From Lycorma delicatula (lineage: Eukaryota > Arthropoda > Insecta > Hemiptera > Fulgoridae): 64,000 nt of DNA. The stretch covers positions 194,787,034 to 194,851,033 of the forward strand of contig NC_134456.1 in NCBI RefSeq assembly GCF_047948215.1, read 5' to 3'. Both the position numbers and the translations under genes were made by a program. Each line of letters opens with the position of its first letter. Position 1 is the stretch's first letter. Under the pieces are notes generated by a model. That model was not told the origin of the DNA, did no database searches, and saw nothing but the letters and a program-made list of their open reading frames with translations. This document shows positions 13,260-24,215 of the stretch, piece by piece.

Positions 13260-14360
13260 ATTTTTTTTTTTGCTCAATAACAATTATAATTACAATCAGC
13301 TCTCCTGCGGATCCATAAGTAAGTTTCCTGACAAAAGCATGTGATAAAAATGTCCTTAGGAACCCCCAAAATAAATAATACACAATAAATAGTTGCAAGC
13401 AAACTTAAAGTCAAATATGAAATTTCAAGCTCAGTCATAAATCACAAACCATTAATTTCAGCACCATAGAGTCCACAAAACAAACATTAATAACAAATAA
13501 AAAAGAAAAAGAAAGAGAAGTAACAAGAAATTAGATACGACACCACTAAACTTGACGGTGTTAGATTCCAAACTGTTATGCAGACCCTAAGTCGAGTACA
13601 TGGGCTCGTTTCAACCGTCAGACGTCTCTGCTGTTATCGAGTAGATTAATTGCAAAGTGGTTCATATGATTCTGAAGCCTCTGCAGGTATTTGACATTGC
13701 GCTGTTGTGCAATCTCACGAACCGATGGGAGTTCCAGATAATCCTGAATCTCATCATTCCGCGTGAACCACGGAGCTTTGGCAATTACCCTCGCTACTTT
13801 GTTCTGAAATCGTTGTATAATTTCCACATTACTAGTACTAGCCGTTCCCCACAATTCTTCACCGTACGTCCAGATTGGGCGCAGGATAGCCTTGTAAATT
13901 AAGATTTTGTTGGATAACGTGATGCCTGAGTTCCTCCGTAGCAGGCAATGAAGTTCCCTGTATCTTGCTTTAGGTGTTTCCTCTTCATCCTCACGTGACA
14001 CTTCCAGGTCAAACGCCAATCCAGGTGACTAATTTCAGTATCTCCCTTGCAGAGATCGGTTTAATCGGGAAGCTGATTGGCTTTCAAGGAAGTCGTTAAC
14101 ATTCACATCACCGGGGCCCTCTGCATCGTCGGGTTGGAACGTTACCTCTAGGTGTGAAGCAAACAGATCGGTCTTTTCTTTGTCAGTCCTCGCCCACGAT
14201 CCAGTACGCCTCTGTAGGGTGGGAAGCGTTCCTGATGATCGTTGCAGTCCCTTTGTAGCCTTCCATAAGGAACATCCGTTCCCATTCAGGTGAGAAAGAT
14301 TTCCTATGTACTCCTTGAATGTCTCGTCCCTGATAGTCCTCAACAACCTCCTCGATAACT
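13260..14360 (-). mobile_element. Jockey-type non-LTR retrotransposon with most of the RT deleted
   Basis: At 14035-14360 the minus strand encodes a segment upstream of the RT (LSRRLLRTIRDETFKEYIG, SLWKATKG, KEKTDLFASHL, VTFQPDD). It then jumps at about 14030 to the post-catalytic end: DWRLTWKCHVRMKRK, YKAILRPIWTYGEELWGTA, RFQNKVARVIAKAPWF, DYLELPSVREIAQQ, finishing NLLDNSRDV (to 13618). The RT palm with its YxDD box, several hundred residues, is absent, so the copy is dead by internal deletion. A roughly 350-bp 3' UTR runs to a putative A11 tail (T run at 13261-13271). The order and motifs fit Jockey-clade ORF2. The 5' end is truncated. Confidence 0.8.
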
Positions 14361-14904
14361 GAAATAAAATTTCTATCAATTTACTCAAATAATACAATTA
14401 AAATCGATTAATAAATTCTGTGCTGTATAGTGACTAACTTAAAATTCTATCATGAATTGTCTTGCAACTTATAAATTCTATAATATCCTTCTTTCAGAAA
14501 AAAAAAAAATATCGGTTGAATTTTATCGCCGATGATATTACACCAGAGGGAACAAATGGGAAAAATGTAATCTATAGCTTTTAATAAAGCTACTTAATAA
14601 AGTTCAAATTTTCCAATACTTTTTCGATTTCCACACCTTGGGCTAATTGCAGTTTAAAATAGTTTACAGTTCACGGGAGTTTCTTACTTTGTCAAACTAA
14701 AATGTTTAGTCTTGCATGCCTTTTTTTTCTTGGTCATTCCATCCTGAAGTCATTCCAATTCAAATTTTTCATAATACAAGAGGGATTTAGATCAAAATGG
14801 GATAACTACATACAGTTTCAGATAATTGTTCAGTACAAAGTATTTTTAAGAGATTTTCTTTAGGATTCTTTGTACTTACTTTGCTGGATGGATCAAATAA
14901 AGAT
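14361..14904. other. AT-rich sequence, nothing recognised
   Basis: No coding motifs or repeat ends are visible between the Jockey relic and the dispersed repeat that follows. Confidence 0.5.
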
Positions 14905-15715
14905 TTTATATTTTAGATAGCTTACATAAGAAAGCTATCTATTGTAATGGGTACCATGATTCGACTTCCAAAAAATTTGACATATCTTCGCGTTTCAAAT
15001 CCCCCAGACTCCAAAACCTACGTCAGCTAAAACTTTTATATATATATATATACATATATGGACTAAACTATCACTTTCTTGTTGACACGATAACTGCCGT
15101 AACTTTGCGCCAGTTACTTTCAAATTTACTGTCAAATTGCCAGTTACATAAAATATAACGACCGAAAATCTCAGTCGAGTTCGTTAATGGGCAAAATCAG
15201 ACCATGGGGTTGAAATGGGGCGGCTTTTAAAAAAAAAACAAAATATCGCTATAAATTTCATAAATAAAATATCAAATTCGTTTAAAGTTCCTACTATTCT
15301 TTGGATAAAGGCCTAAAACTTATCTAAGTAAATTTTTTTATATCACCAACCATAGGTCCAAAGAGGTGAAAAAATGAGGTTTCGAAGACAAAAACGAATC
15401 ATACCTCCCTTAATAGAAACAGTATCGAATCGAATTAAAGTGGTCGTTAGTCCTCTAAACATTATCTAAAGCTTTTGTATGAAACTATTTTTGATATGAC
15501 CAACCCTTACGGAAAGGGATGACCAAAATATTGCTGGAATTATAAGGAGATGCAGCTTGTCGTATGCTAAACATATGAAAATTTTTATCACATGCAACTA
15601 TTGTCGTATCGAGTGAATTTGAAGTTTTTCTTAACTTTTAAGGTAGAAATCTTTTTTATTCCCTACTTAGCACCGGTGTAATCTACCTCCACCTTCCGGC
15701 GCACCGAAAGGGTTT
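14905..15715. repeat. Unclassified dispersed repeat, about 0.8 kb
   Basis: A block with mixed composition, unlike its flanks, starts at a small hairpin (agatagctt / aagctatct, 14915-14940). It runs through gggtaccatgattcgacttc, a (TA)n tract, ttcttgttgacacgataact and ends near caccggtgtaatctacctcc. No reading frame is conserved. I recall similar anonymous repeats from hemipteran DNA, but only one copy is present here, so family membership cannot be proven from this window. Confidence 0.4.
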
Positions 15716-18700
15716 TTTTAATTTAGATTATTTCCTCGTATACATAAATCAAAGTGAGATGAAGTCTTTGGAGTATTTCACCCCAACGGATATTCACTAG
15801 CACTATCAATAACTATCAAACAGTTACTATTAGTATAGTTAATTACAGAATAAAATATCGTTAATCGTACACCTTAAAAAAAGAATAAGGTAACATAAAG
15901 AATCAACTAAAAGAATAAGGCTGTATTAATTGTGTGTGTATAATAAGTCTTTGCAAACATACTATAGACATGAATACAAATCTATATTCTATTTAAGTTA
16001 TAAATAATCGTCTGGGCCACATCACTCCATTTGTCAACTACTATACAAAGCCTGAATAGTAAATGAAATAAAATAATATAAAAATCTATACAGTTAATGA
16101 AAATTAACGAAAACAATACAAAAGTAAGCGCATAAACTAATAACCATACTAAGAGATGTCAATTCGGCGTTCCGTTGTTATTCGTCGATATTTTATTATT
16201 TATTAAAATAGTATAACTTCTCTTATTAGCATTAATCCTATAGTACAGAATTACAAAATAATAATAAATTAAGGTAAATGATTATTTTCAATACTGGATA
16301 AGGTTTTTTTTTAAATAAATAAATGATTATATATTTTAATGAAGAAGAGTTAACAATTTATATCTTCATCAAAATGATATTTCTTGAAATTATATTTTGT
16401 AAAAAAGGAATAAAATAAAATAAAAGGACAGAATTATAGCACAAAGTAAATATATGACAGCCGTAATGAGAACAGAGGTTATAATTATATTCATTTGTGA
16501 TTCTTAGAAAAGACAATGCAATCGAGTACTGGGTGAGGTTTAGTCACTCTGGTTTCTAATTCTCCTTCATTTCATCGTACAACCCCTTTCGTTCTTACGT
16601 CTTACTCGCGTCTCTCCTCAACTTCCCTTACTTCATTTGACACATCTGATAAAGTACTCTACACCCTTCCAGGTTTGCTTAACGAGCATTTCCGTTTCAC
16701 CCTATAGCACACTCAATCCTATCAGAAGTCGGTTAAAAGTGATGTGTATAGTAAAGTTGACGATGAAGATAGTTGGCGAATTGAAATAAGAACACATAAC
16801 TCTTAAAATTACAACCCGACTGCTTTAACTGAATCTGTTTGATAGATTACTTTAATTTAACGTGTGACATTAATAAATAACGATAACCCGACGAAATTTA
16901 ATAAGACTTCATCAAATTCCAGAAGCCGATTTCATGTTAACAACAAAGAAATGAAATTCATATTTCACTCAAAATACGAATATTCTGATCTAATATATCA
17001 TTAACACTGTTTAGCGATTAAATAAAATTATATACGATTCAAATGACACCGTCGAAAAAGTTTAGAACGGGTATTAATTTTTTATAATGTTTAAAGTTGC
17101 GATTATAATATTTTATTCTGTAGATCAGCATCAAGTTTTAAAATAATCCACTTTTATTGTAACAAAAACAAACCTTAAATTTTAAAACTACAAAACTTAT
17201 ATCAAAAAGACAACCTACACAAGTTGTCAAGCTGAAAGAGTCAATATATCCCAACAAAGAAACCTTATTTCAGGAACGTCTTTGCATCAAAATTTTGATC
17301 ATTAAAAATGATAACTCGTAGACTGAACAGTATTCCGAGATGAATATTTTTAAATACTGTAAAGTAAAATAATGCTGTAATCTTATTGCTGTTGAATGAA
17401 GTTTTCAGAATAATTTTTCGAAAATGGCGGGTCGATCGGGATTCTAGGTAAAGCTTTACTGAACTTTTGTTATTTTTTTGCCGGCTGACAAAATAGTATT
17501 TTCAATTTCTGATACTTAAGTTTTCATTTGTAACTGGACAAATTAGTACTTAAGTCATCAAAACGAGAGCTTAGTCATTTAACATCAGTACAAAAGCGGT
17601 TTTAATCAATTTCATTTACTAAGGAATGAATCGTATCAAGTAATATATGTTAGCTTTTATCACCTCTATCAAGTTAACATCTATAATTTCCAGTATCAAA
17701 TAAACCTTTTATTTATAATTTACTTATTTATACATTTTATCGTGACAGAAAATCACGCAAATATTTTTTTTTATAATACAACCAGTCAGATGTTTCAAGT
17801 TTATTTAAAATTAGCTCAATATTAGCGGTTTTCTATAAATAAAATATGAAATACGACCTGAGCTTACATTATACTTCATTACAAAAATATTACTTCATTA
17901 TTCTGAAATATTCAGATTAATGAAAAAAATTAATCTTTCAGGTAATTTTTGTCGCAACAAATGATAAAAGGATTCTCTGCAGATAAGTTGGAGTGTAATT
18001 CGTTAAATTAAATTCATTGATATAATAATTACATGGTATAGTATGTTTTTATTTAAGGAATAATTGAAAATTACAGACTTTTTTTTTAACATGAATGTAT
18101 GTAATGTTACAATAAATGTTAATGATAAATAATCTTTTAGTATAATATATTATTATGTAAAAACTACTGAAATGTTTTATGTATTAGATTATAAAGCCAG
18201 ATGTAAACTTTTATGATAAAACTCTTATAATATGTTCAATAATTCACATGCTTAAGTCATTACATAACGGTCAGCCCATAAGTCTCTCGACAACAGCAAT
18301 AAATATGATATGAAAAATGAGGTTACTTTCCTAATTCCTCTTTTAACATAAAAAAAAAAACACAATAAATAATAATGTTTATTAAACTTCATTTAAATTA
18401 TTCACCATATCACGTTTGTATAGCTGAATTATGATTCACTTAAACTAATTCGTAAAGACCGTTTATAGATGGCACATATACTGGTGTTTATTAATCTCAT
18501 GATAGTGTTTTTATTTATTTAAGCAAACATGAAAATAAGCAAACATATAAAATATTTATTTAAGCAAACATGAATAAAAGTCTCGTTGAGGATTATTTCA
18601 TTCAATTTCATTTCTTTCTTTTTAATTTTACGGTATATTTTGGGATTCTAAAGGAATTTGGAATATTGGAATTTAATAATTACTTTGTATTTAACATTAA

Positions 18701-18859
18701 AAAAAGTGTTAATAATGAAGAATACTTCAATAAATTATATGAGTAAATAAAGCAGAAAAAGATTTTAAAATATTAAATTAATTTTTATTTTCTATTAAGA
18801 TAATTTCAACGATAAAATTATTCAATCAAAGGTGACTTCAATTTAAATTAAAATAAACT
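15716..18859. other. AT-rich stretch, nothing recognised
   Basis: No gene, transposon or structured RNA is seen. A moderately GC-richer pyrimidine-biased patch lies at about 16545-16740 with no open frame of note. Confidence 0.5.
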
Positions 18860-18869
18860 AATAGTATAA

Positions 18870-19040
18870 CTGCATGCAATGTCTCCATATGCAACTATGC
18901 ACCCACAACAGAAAGAGGCCCACTGACCTCCATTGAATGTGAATTAATTAAAATAGCTCCCCTCCCGCGTATCATTGATCATGGCAAACACGAAACTTAG
19001 TTCGCAGTACACGTACCATTCAGCTATCATGCTATAAAAG
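18870..19040. promoter_or_regulatory. AT-poor island with POU-like motifs and a downstream TATAAAAG
   Basis: The island includes clustered POU-like words (gcatgcaatg, atatgcaac, tatgcacc), a homeodomain-type gaattaattaaaa and a GC-rich ctcccctcccgcg. It is followed by tataaaag at 19033-19040 on the plus strand. It has no open reading frame. It may be a conserved enhancer or promoter; this is inferred from composition and motifs alone. Confidence 0.25.
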
Positions 19041-19529
19041 CGAATAGATTATCAAAGTGTTTTATTTTCATGATGTTAAAGTATAAAAATAAAAATTAGA
19101 GAATGCATAAATAAAATTATTATAATTTTAAACAGGAATATTTTAATATTATTTCGTTTATAAATAACATTTTTCCAATTTTATGTAACAATTTTATAAT
19201 CCAGTCCTCGTAAATTTAATGCAATTTAAACAACATACTTAAATTATATAAAATATATGTTATGATTATTCAAAACAATTATACGTAGATTGTTTTATAA
19301 AATTAATCTGTTAACAAAATAAGTTCAGGAAATTCGATGAAGAAAAAACATATTGGTAAGTTTTAGTAAAATTTATCTACGCAGGAGGATTAGTAAAGAA
19401 AAATTAGAATAATACATAAAATATATTAGATTTGTTACAGAACACATATTAAATGAAAGAACGACTGAAATACGTAAACGATTAACGAAATTTTATTTGA
19501 CAATCTAAACTTAAATTTTCATAAGTACA

Positions 19530-19715
19530 CGTGAGTACTTCTTAACTTCTCATATACGCGCGTGTATCTGAAGGAAAGTTATCCTTCCAACAGCTGAACA
19601 AATTTCAATGAAACTTTGGCGGATCGTTCCTCGAACTTGGTTTCATGTAAGTTCGTTGAAGAAAAACTGACAAAGCAGTGGAACGATCAAATGAACAAAG
19701 TAAGTACCCCTCTTT
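19530..19715. other. GC-richer patch with two donor-like sites
   Basis: The sequence around aactttggcggatcgttcct stands out from AT-rich flanks. It includes a short plus-strand frame MKLWRIVPRTWFHV and two gtaagt words (catgtaagt and aaagtaagt). No matching acceptor or homologous protein is recognised. It may be part of an old repeat or an exon fragment. Confidence 0.15.
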
Positions 19716-20206
19716 CATCAAAAGATCAATTCCATATCTTTTTCAATATATTATCTCCTGTTCATTTTACTGAAAAATGACTGGAACAAAAAAATATAAA
19801 GTTTCTTAATCAATTGCCTCGAAAAATTCTATATTATGACAAACGACTTATAAGTTTATGACGAGAATTTAAGTTTATTTTTGCCATTAAATATAAACTT
19901 ACTGAATACGAGTTAGAGGATTTACTTATCAAACTTTTATTTTTAAATGCTAGTTTATTAAAAATTTATTCTTTATGCGGTAAAAGGGAAACTCATAGCT
20001 TGTTCAACCAGATAGCATGGTTTTGATAAAAATAACTAATATGTAACTAAAAGCATTCCGATGTCAATTTAAAATACTGAAATGCGACTGTCGTTTGGAA
20101 ATAATAATAAAGCGCTGACCAGCAAAGATTCATAACAATAATAAAGCAAATAACTTTGGACATACGAAAGAACTGTTTAATTGTACGCATAACAAAAGAT
20201 TTACTA

Positions 20207-20590
20207 TTAGAATGGACGGATTCTGAATCGTTTCGCAGGTGAACGACGAAGTAAATTAGTTCCTGTGATTTTACGGGACAATTTAGATGATAAAGGTCGG
20301 TTATGTTTCGTTCCGCGGGCCAAATCTACCGTGCTTGAATAAAAGATAAATTGTAGCCCATCATTCGGTAGTTTAATTAAGCCGGCGTTTATATTCATTA
20401 ACACGCACTGCTCAGAAACACAGCCCAAAGGGCCGATTACACAAGTGACCTGCAATTTATTGCAAATCGATACACATGCGCAAGCGTTCTAAATCTATAA
20501 AAGAGAAGGGTAGTAACCCGGCCGGTATGCAACTATCATCATTATCATCACTCGACAATCTGAAACCACGAATGTGAAACAATGTATCTG
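20207..20590. promoter_or_regulatory. AT-poor island with TATA-box-like site, possible promoter or conserved element
   Basis: This is about 380 bp of near-balanced composition within very AT-rich DNA. It holds an NRF1-like atgcgcaagcg, tttattgcaaatcgat, gccgattacac and, about 30 bp upstream of a run of tcat words, tataaaag at 20496-20503. A minus-strand frame of 82 codons crosses it (20207-20455) but shows no known domain, so I do not call it a gene. Promoter or enhancer function is inferred. Confidence 0.25.
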
Positions 20591-21239
20591 ATTGCGACAT
20601 GTATATTTATCAATTAATTATACATACACAAACAAACAGGAATGAAACGTTTATCGGTGAAACTGAGAAACGGCAAACAAAATGTATAGTTCCTGATACA
20701 CAAATTCAATTCACTCACATTTTGATTAGTTAAGAATTTACTTTGAACTAATAATAAACCATTATTTTCTAATAAAATAATACAAATTTAGTAGACTAAT
20801 TAATTAATTATTTTTATTTAAAGATAAATGTACGATATGAAAAGTTTAATACTTCATTTTTTCTTTCTTTATAGACTTTTCCAATATATTCAATTCTATC
20901 ATGGTGTTCCGAAGTATTGTCCCGTATGACCCAAAATAAGGTAATCTTAAGGTATTTTCAAAATACGCCTATCCCTCTGTTTATCCAGTGTTTTTACAAT
21001 TTTCCCAACAGTTCAATTCATAATTATTATTTTATTTTTAAAAAATAATATTAAATACCCAAATATATAAAAAAATCAAACCAAAGAAAGAAAATTCATA
21101 TTTAATTAGAATACGGAAAAGAATACAACGATGTCGAGTGATGTTTTTTCCCCTATTTATTGCAGAGCCTAGGCATCAGTCTTTTGCTGCTGGGTCTTTC
21201 TGTTTATTTGATATTTAATTTTTTAATGACAGTTATGGA

Positions 21240-21530
21240 TTTATTTTTAGTTAGAATTTAAGATGGACGGAATTTGAGACTGCGTTCCGATCGCTTATAG
21301 ATCGTGTTTGTCGTGTGTTAGTATTCTTACTTGGGTTATTTCTTGGGAGATTACCAAGATATTTGCGTCCTCCTCCCGATGCGATTCCTCTTTACTGAAG
21401 GCCTTTCGGTGTTTAGGAATGAGCCTGATGAGGCTTTAGGTTTTTTTGGAGAGTCCAATACAATCCCTTCGCGTAGAGAGCCGTAGATGATGTCCGTAAG
21501 ATGCTAGTAATTGTAAGATGAAGGAAGGAA
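21240..21530. other. GC-richer patch, coding-like on the minus strand
   Basis: The minus strand has an open run of about 45 codons without stop (SLREGIVLDSPKKPKASSG, then RPSVKRNRIGRRTQIS) whose composition differs from the surrounding DNA. It lacks a recognisable domain. A relic of a retroelement ORF1 is one possibility, but nothing in the sequence settles this. Confidence 0.2.
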
Positions 21531-21808
21531 CTAAAATACGAACAACTTGATAATTTCTTCAGTACACGTTATTTGCAAAACTAATACAATATTACCAATT
21601 AAAATATTAATTACAATATTAATATTAAAAATTAATTGGAAATATTATACAATATTTCCAATTTTATTTCTTAATAATTTACTCTAGTTTTAGTGATTCA
21701 TTTCCAACCAATTTTATGAATTTGGATAATTAAATAAATTTTGATTGAAGTTAACATGTATTATTATTATTATTAGACATAAGAAACTTACAAACTTCTC
21801 CTACGTAG

Positions 21809-22723
21809 TATATGTTACCGTGAAAGACCGATAACTGGCAAATGTCGATATTCTCCGGTAAATGTCGACACATACCATATACGTCAATGAAAGACCGACA
21901 TATTTGCTTATTCGGACCTTCGCCGGTGTATATCGACAAATAGAGGTAAGCCCTTTGAGGGTCGAAACGACAAATAGAAATAACAAAAAAAAAAAAAACA
22001 CCATCCAATACCAACCTCTAAGATAAATCGATTACGACAAACTCGTAAACAAAAAGGAAGTTTAAATTTAAGCTAAACATAAATTGCGCTCGCTAACGTT
22101 AAATATACAAATTACATTTGTTATTCTCCAATGTCGGAGGCGATTAATCAAATTCACTACATTTGTAAGAAAATTTAATCAAATTTTCAGTATTTTGTAA
22201 AATGAAAGGCCCAATCAGGATATACAGAATATGTTAATTGCATGGATGAACGATAACGATATAAATAAATAGTCAGATGGTTTGCCCTTTGTTCAATTTT
22301 TTTTATAAAAATATATTTATTCAACTTTCACAATCAATTAATGCTGAATGCGGTGAATTTGATTAGTCGCCTCCAGTGTTGGAGAATAATATATATAATT
22401 TGTATATTTAACGTTAATTAGATGAGGTTAGCGAGCGAAGCGATTGTAGGTTATGTTTGGCTTAAAATTAAACTTCCTTTTTTTTACAAGGGTTTCTCGT
22501 AATATAATTACTTTAGAGATTGGTATTGAGTGATCTTTTTTTCTAGTTACCGTTTCCACCGCCACCAGAGTTTATCTGTTTTTGTTGACATATAACGGCA
22601 AAGGTCCGAATGTAAAATAATATTAGCAAATATTTCGGTCTTTCACCGACGTATTTGGTACGTGTCGAAATTCACCGGAGAATACCGACATTCTCTAATT
22701 TCGATCTTTCACGGTAACATATA
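21809..22723. mobile_element. Fold-back element with long terminal inverted repeats
   Basis: The left arm 21809-22165 and right arm 22347-22723 are imperfect inverted copies, separated by about 180 bp. They start with the same tatatgttaccgtgaaaga and share blocks in the same order: tattctccggt, cgacac.taccatatacgtc, gtgaaagaccga.atatttgc, ttcggacctt.gccg, aggaagtttaa, aacgttaaatatacaaatta and ggcgattaatcaaattcac. Internal short repeats (gaaagaccga, tgtcga) recur inside each arm. There is no transposase, so this is a non-autonomous element of the MITE or Foldback type; the superfamily cannot be assigned. The target duplication is ambiguous because the ends lie in TA-rich sequence. Confidence 0.8.
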
Positions 22724-23490
22724 TATTGTATTGTTCCCCACAAAAGTTATATTAATTTATTGATATACGTTACCTTATCATTCCCAATCTTTCTTATTAA
22801 GTGTAAACTACCTAAGGTTTAAGTGGCATAAGTCTGTTTGATTTTTTGAGGTTTCATAAACTATTAATAAATTAAATTATAAATATTTATTTATACATTC
22901 AGTCCTTGTGGTAAAGTGAATTTATATTTTGCAGGACGGAATATGTTTTATGTTTTTAAATATTAAGCATCCTAATAAACGTTTGTACTCGTATATTCAA
23001 CAATGTGACAATAGGAAGGTGAAACCGCTTCATTCTTCAATTTCTGAAATAAGCCTGGAATAGGATTAATCGTGTTTGTCCCATTTTCGTGTCCGTTTCG
23101 CTTATTAAGTTGTATATTTTCATGCAACAACTGAATAAACTATAAGTATACAACAATAACAAAACCAAAATGTTTAAACAAATAGGATTATAAACAACCA
23201 AGAATTATGAAAATCTGAAGGAGCGTTTTGATGGAATTTCCACTCCACCCACCTTGCCATCAATTCTACAAGACGTTACAGAAAAGGATGTAAATAGATA
23301 ATTATATCAATCCAAAATTCATTTATAATATTATTTAACGTGGATTATCCAACAGAAATAATTATAATTATTAAAATTATTTTTAAGATTATTAAACTGA
23401 ACTATTTTCATTTAAAATGATACACGAGTTATATTTGGGTTAATATATTATACCCAAGAAAATGATTTAATATAAACGAGGTCATTTATT
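22724..23490. other. AT-rich stretch, nothing recognised
   Basis: No open frame with motifs, and no repeat ends apart from short AT tracts. Confidence 0.5.
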
Positions 23491-23497
23491 ATAAACT

Positions 23498-24215
23498 AGC
23501 AGACCCGGCAATGCTTCGCTATTGCTAGATTTGAATATATATGTATATATATTAAATAAACACAACTGAAAGTTTGATAAAACATTAAAAAAATGAACAT
23601 TACTGAACTTGACAAAATTTAATCTTTCCCTTTTACCCTGTCCCCCATTTTCATCTTACCATATTACCTGGTAAAGGAAAGGGCTTTCCCTGGGGAAAGG
23701 GAAAGCCATTTCCCACTTTTCCTCCCCTTATCTCTTCCTTCCCGCAATTTCCTTCCCATATTTCTCATTCCCCTTTTCTTTTTTAACCTTTTTCCTTTCC
23801 ATTTCCATTTCTCGTTTTTCCTTTTCCCCGTTTTATCTTTTTTTCCATTTTACCCTTCTTCCCTGTTACTATTTCCGTTTTTCCCTTTCTCCCTTTTTCC
23901 CTTTCCCTTTTTTAAATCGGTCCAGTAGTTTTTTAGTCTATAGCGGGCACACATAACGGAAACATTGAAATGGAATCGTAAAATATGTACTACAGCGTGT
24001 GTTACTTTAACGTCAACAAACAGCGCTGTTTTTCAAACAAAGCATGTCTTTACCTGTCACAGGTGTGACATCTTATTTATATAAATAGTAGGTATATATA
24101 AACACGCGCGTATTCGAATACAACGTTGTGTCAAAATTTCAAAGCAATCGGTGAAGAACTTTTGGAGATTTAAGATTTTGAACAAACGAACATTTACATT
24201 TTTATTTATATAGAT
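23498..24215 (+). repeat. Dispersed insect repeat beginning actagcagacccggcaatg
   Basis: It starts actagcagacccggcaatg, cttcgctattgc, and ends caaagcaatcggtgaagaac and atttatatagatta. This layout (GC-rich head, diverse middle, 'aatcggt' tail) is one I associate with widespread insect dispersed repeats of uncertain class. The middle (about 23625-23920) is a degenerate pyrimidine minisatellite. No coding sequence is visible. Confidence 0.5.
23625..23920. repeat. Degenerate pyrimidine-rich minisatellite (ttttccc-type)
   Basis: Nearly 300 bp dominated by C and T on the plus strand, built from variants of tttttccc and tttcccttt, with one purine-rich interruption (aaaggaaagggctttccc) that makes a small hairpin. 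Such polypurine/polypyrimidine tracts can form triplex DNA; that is established for the class, not shown here. Confidence 0.75.

Noticed and set aside
13657..13902. Plus-strand frame opposite the Jockey relic
   Set aside because: The minus strand has clear Jockey motifs over the same bases, so this is a shadow frame.
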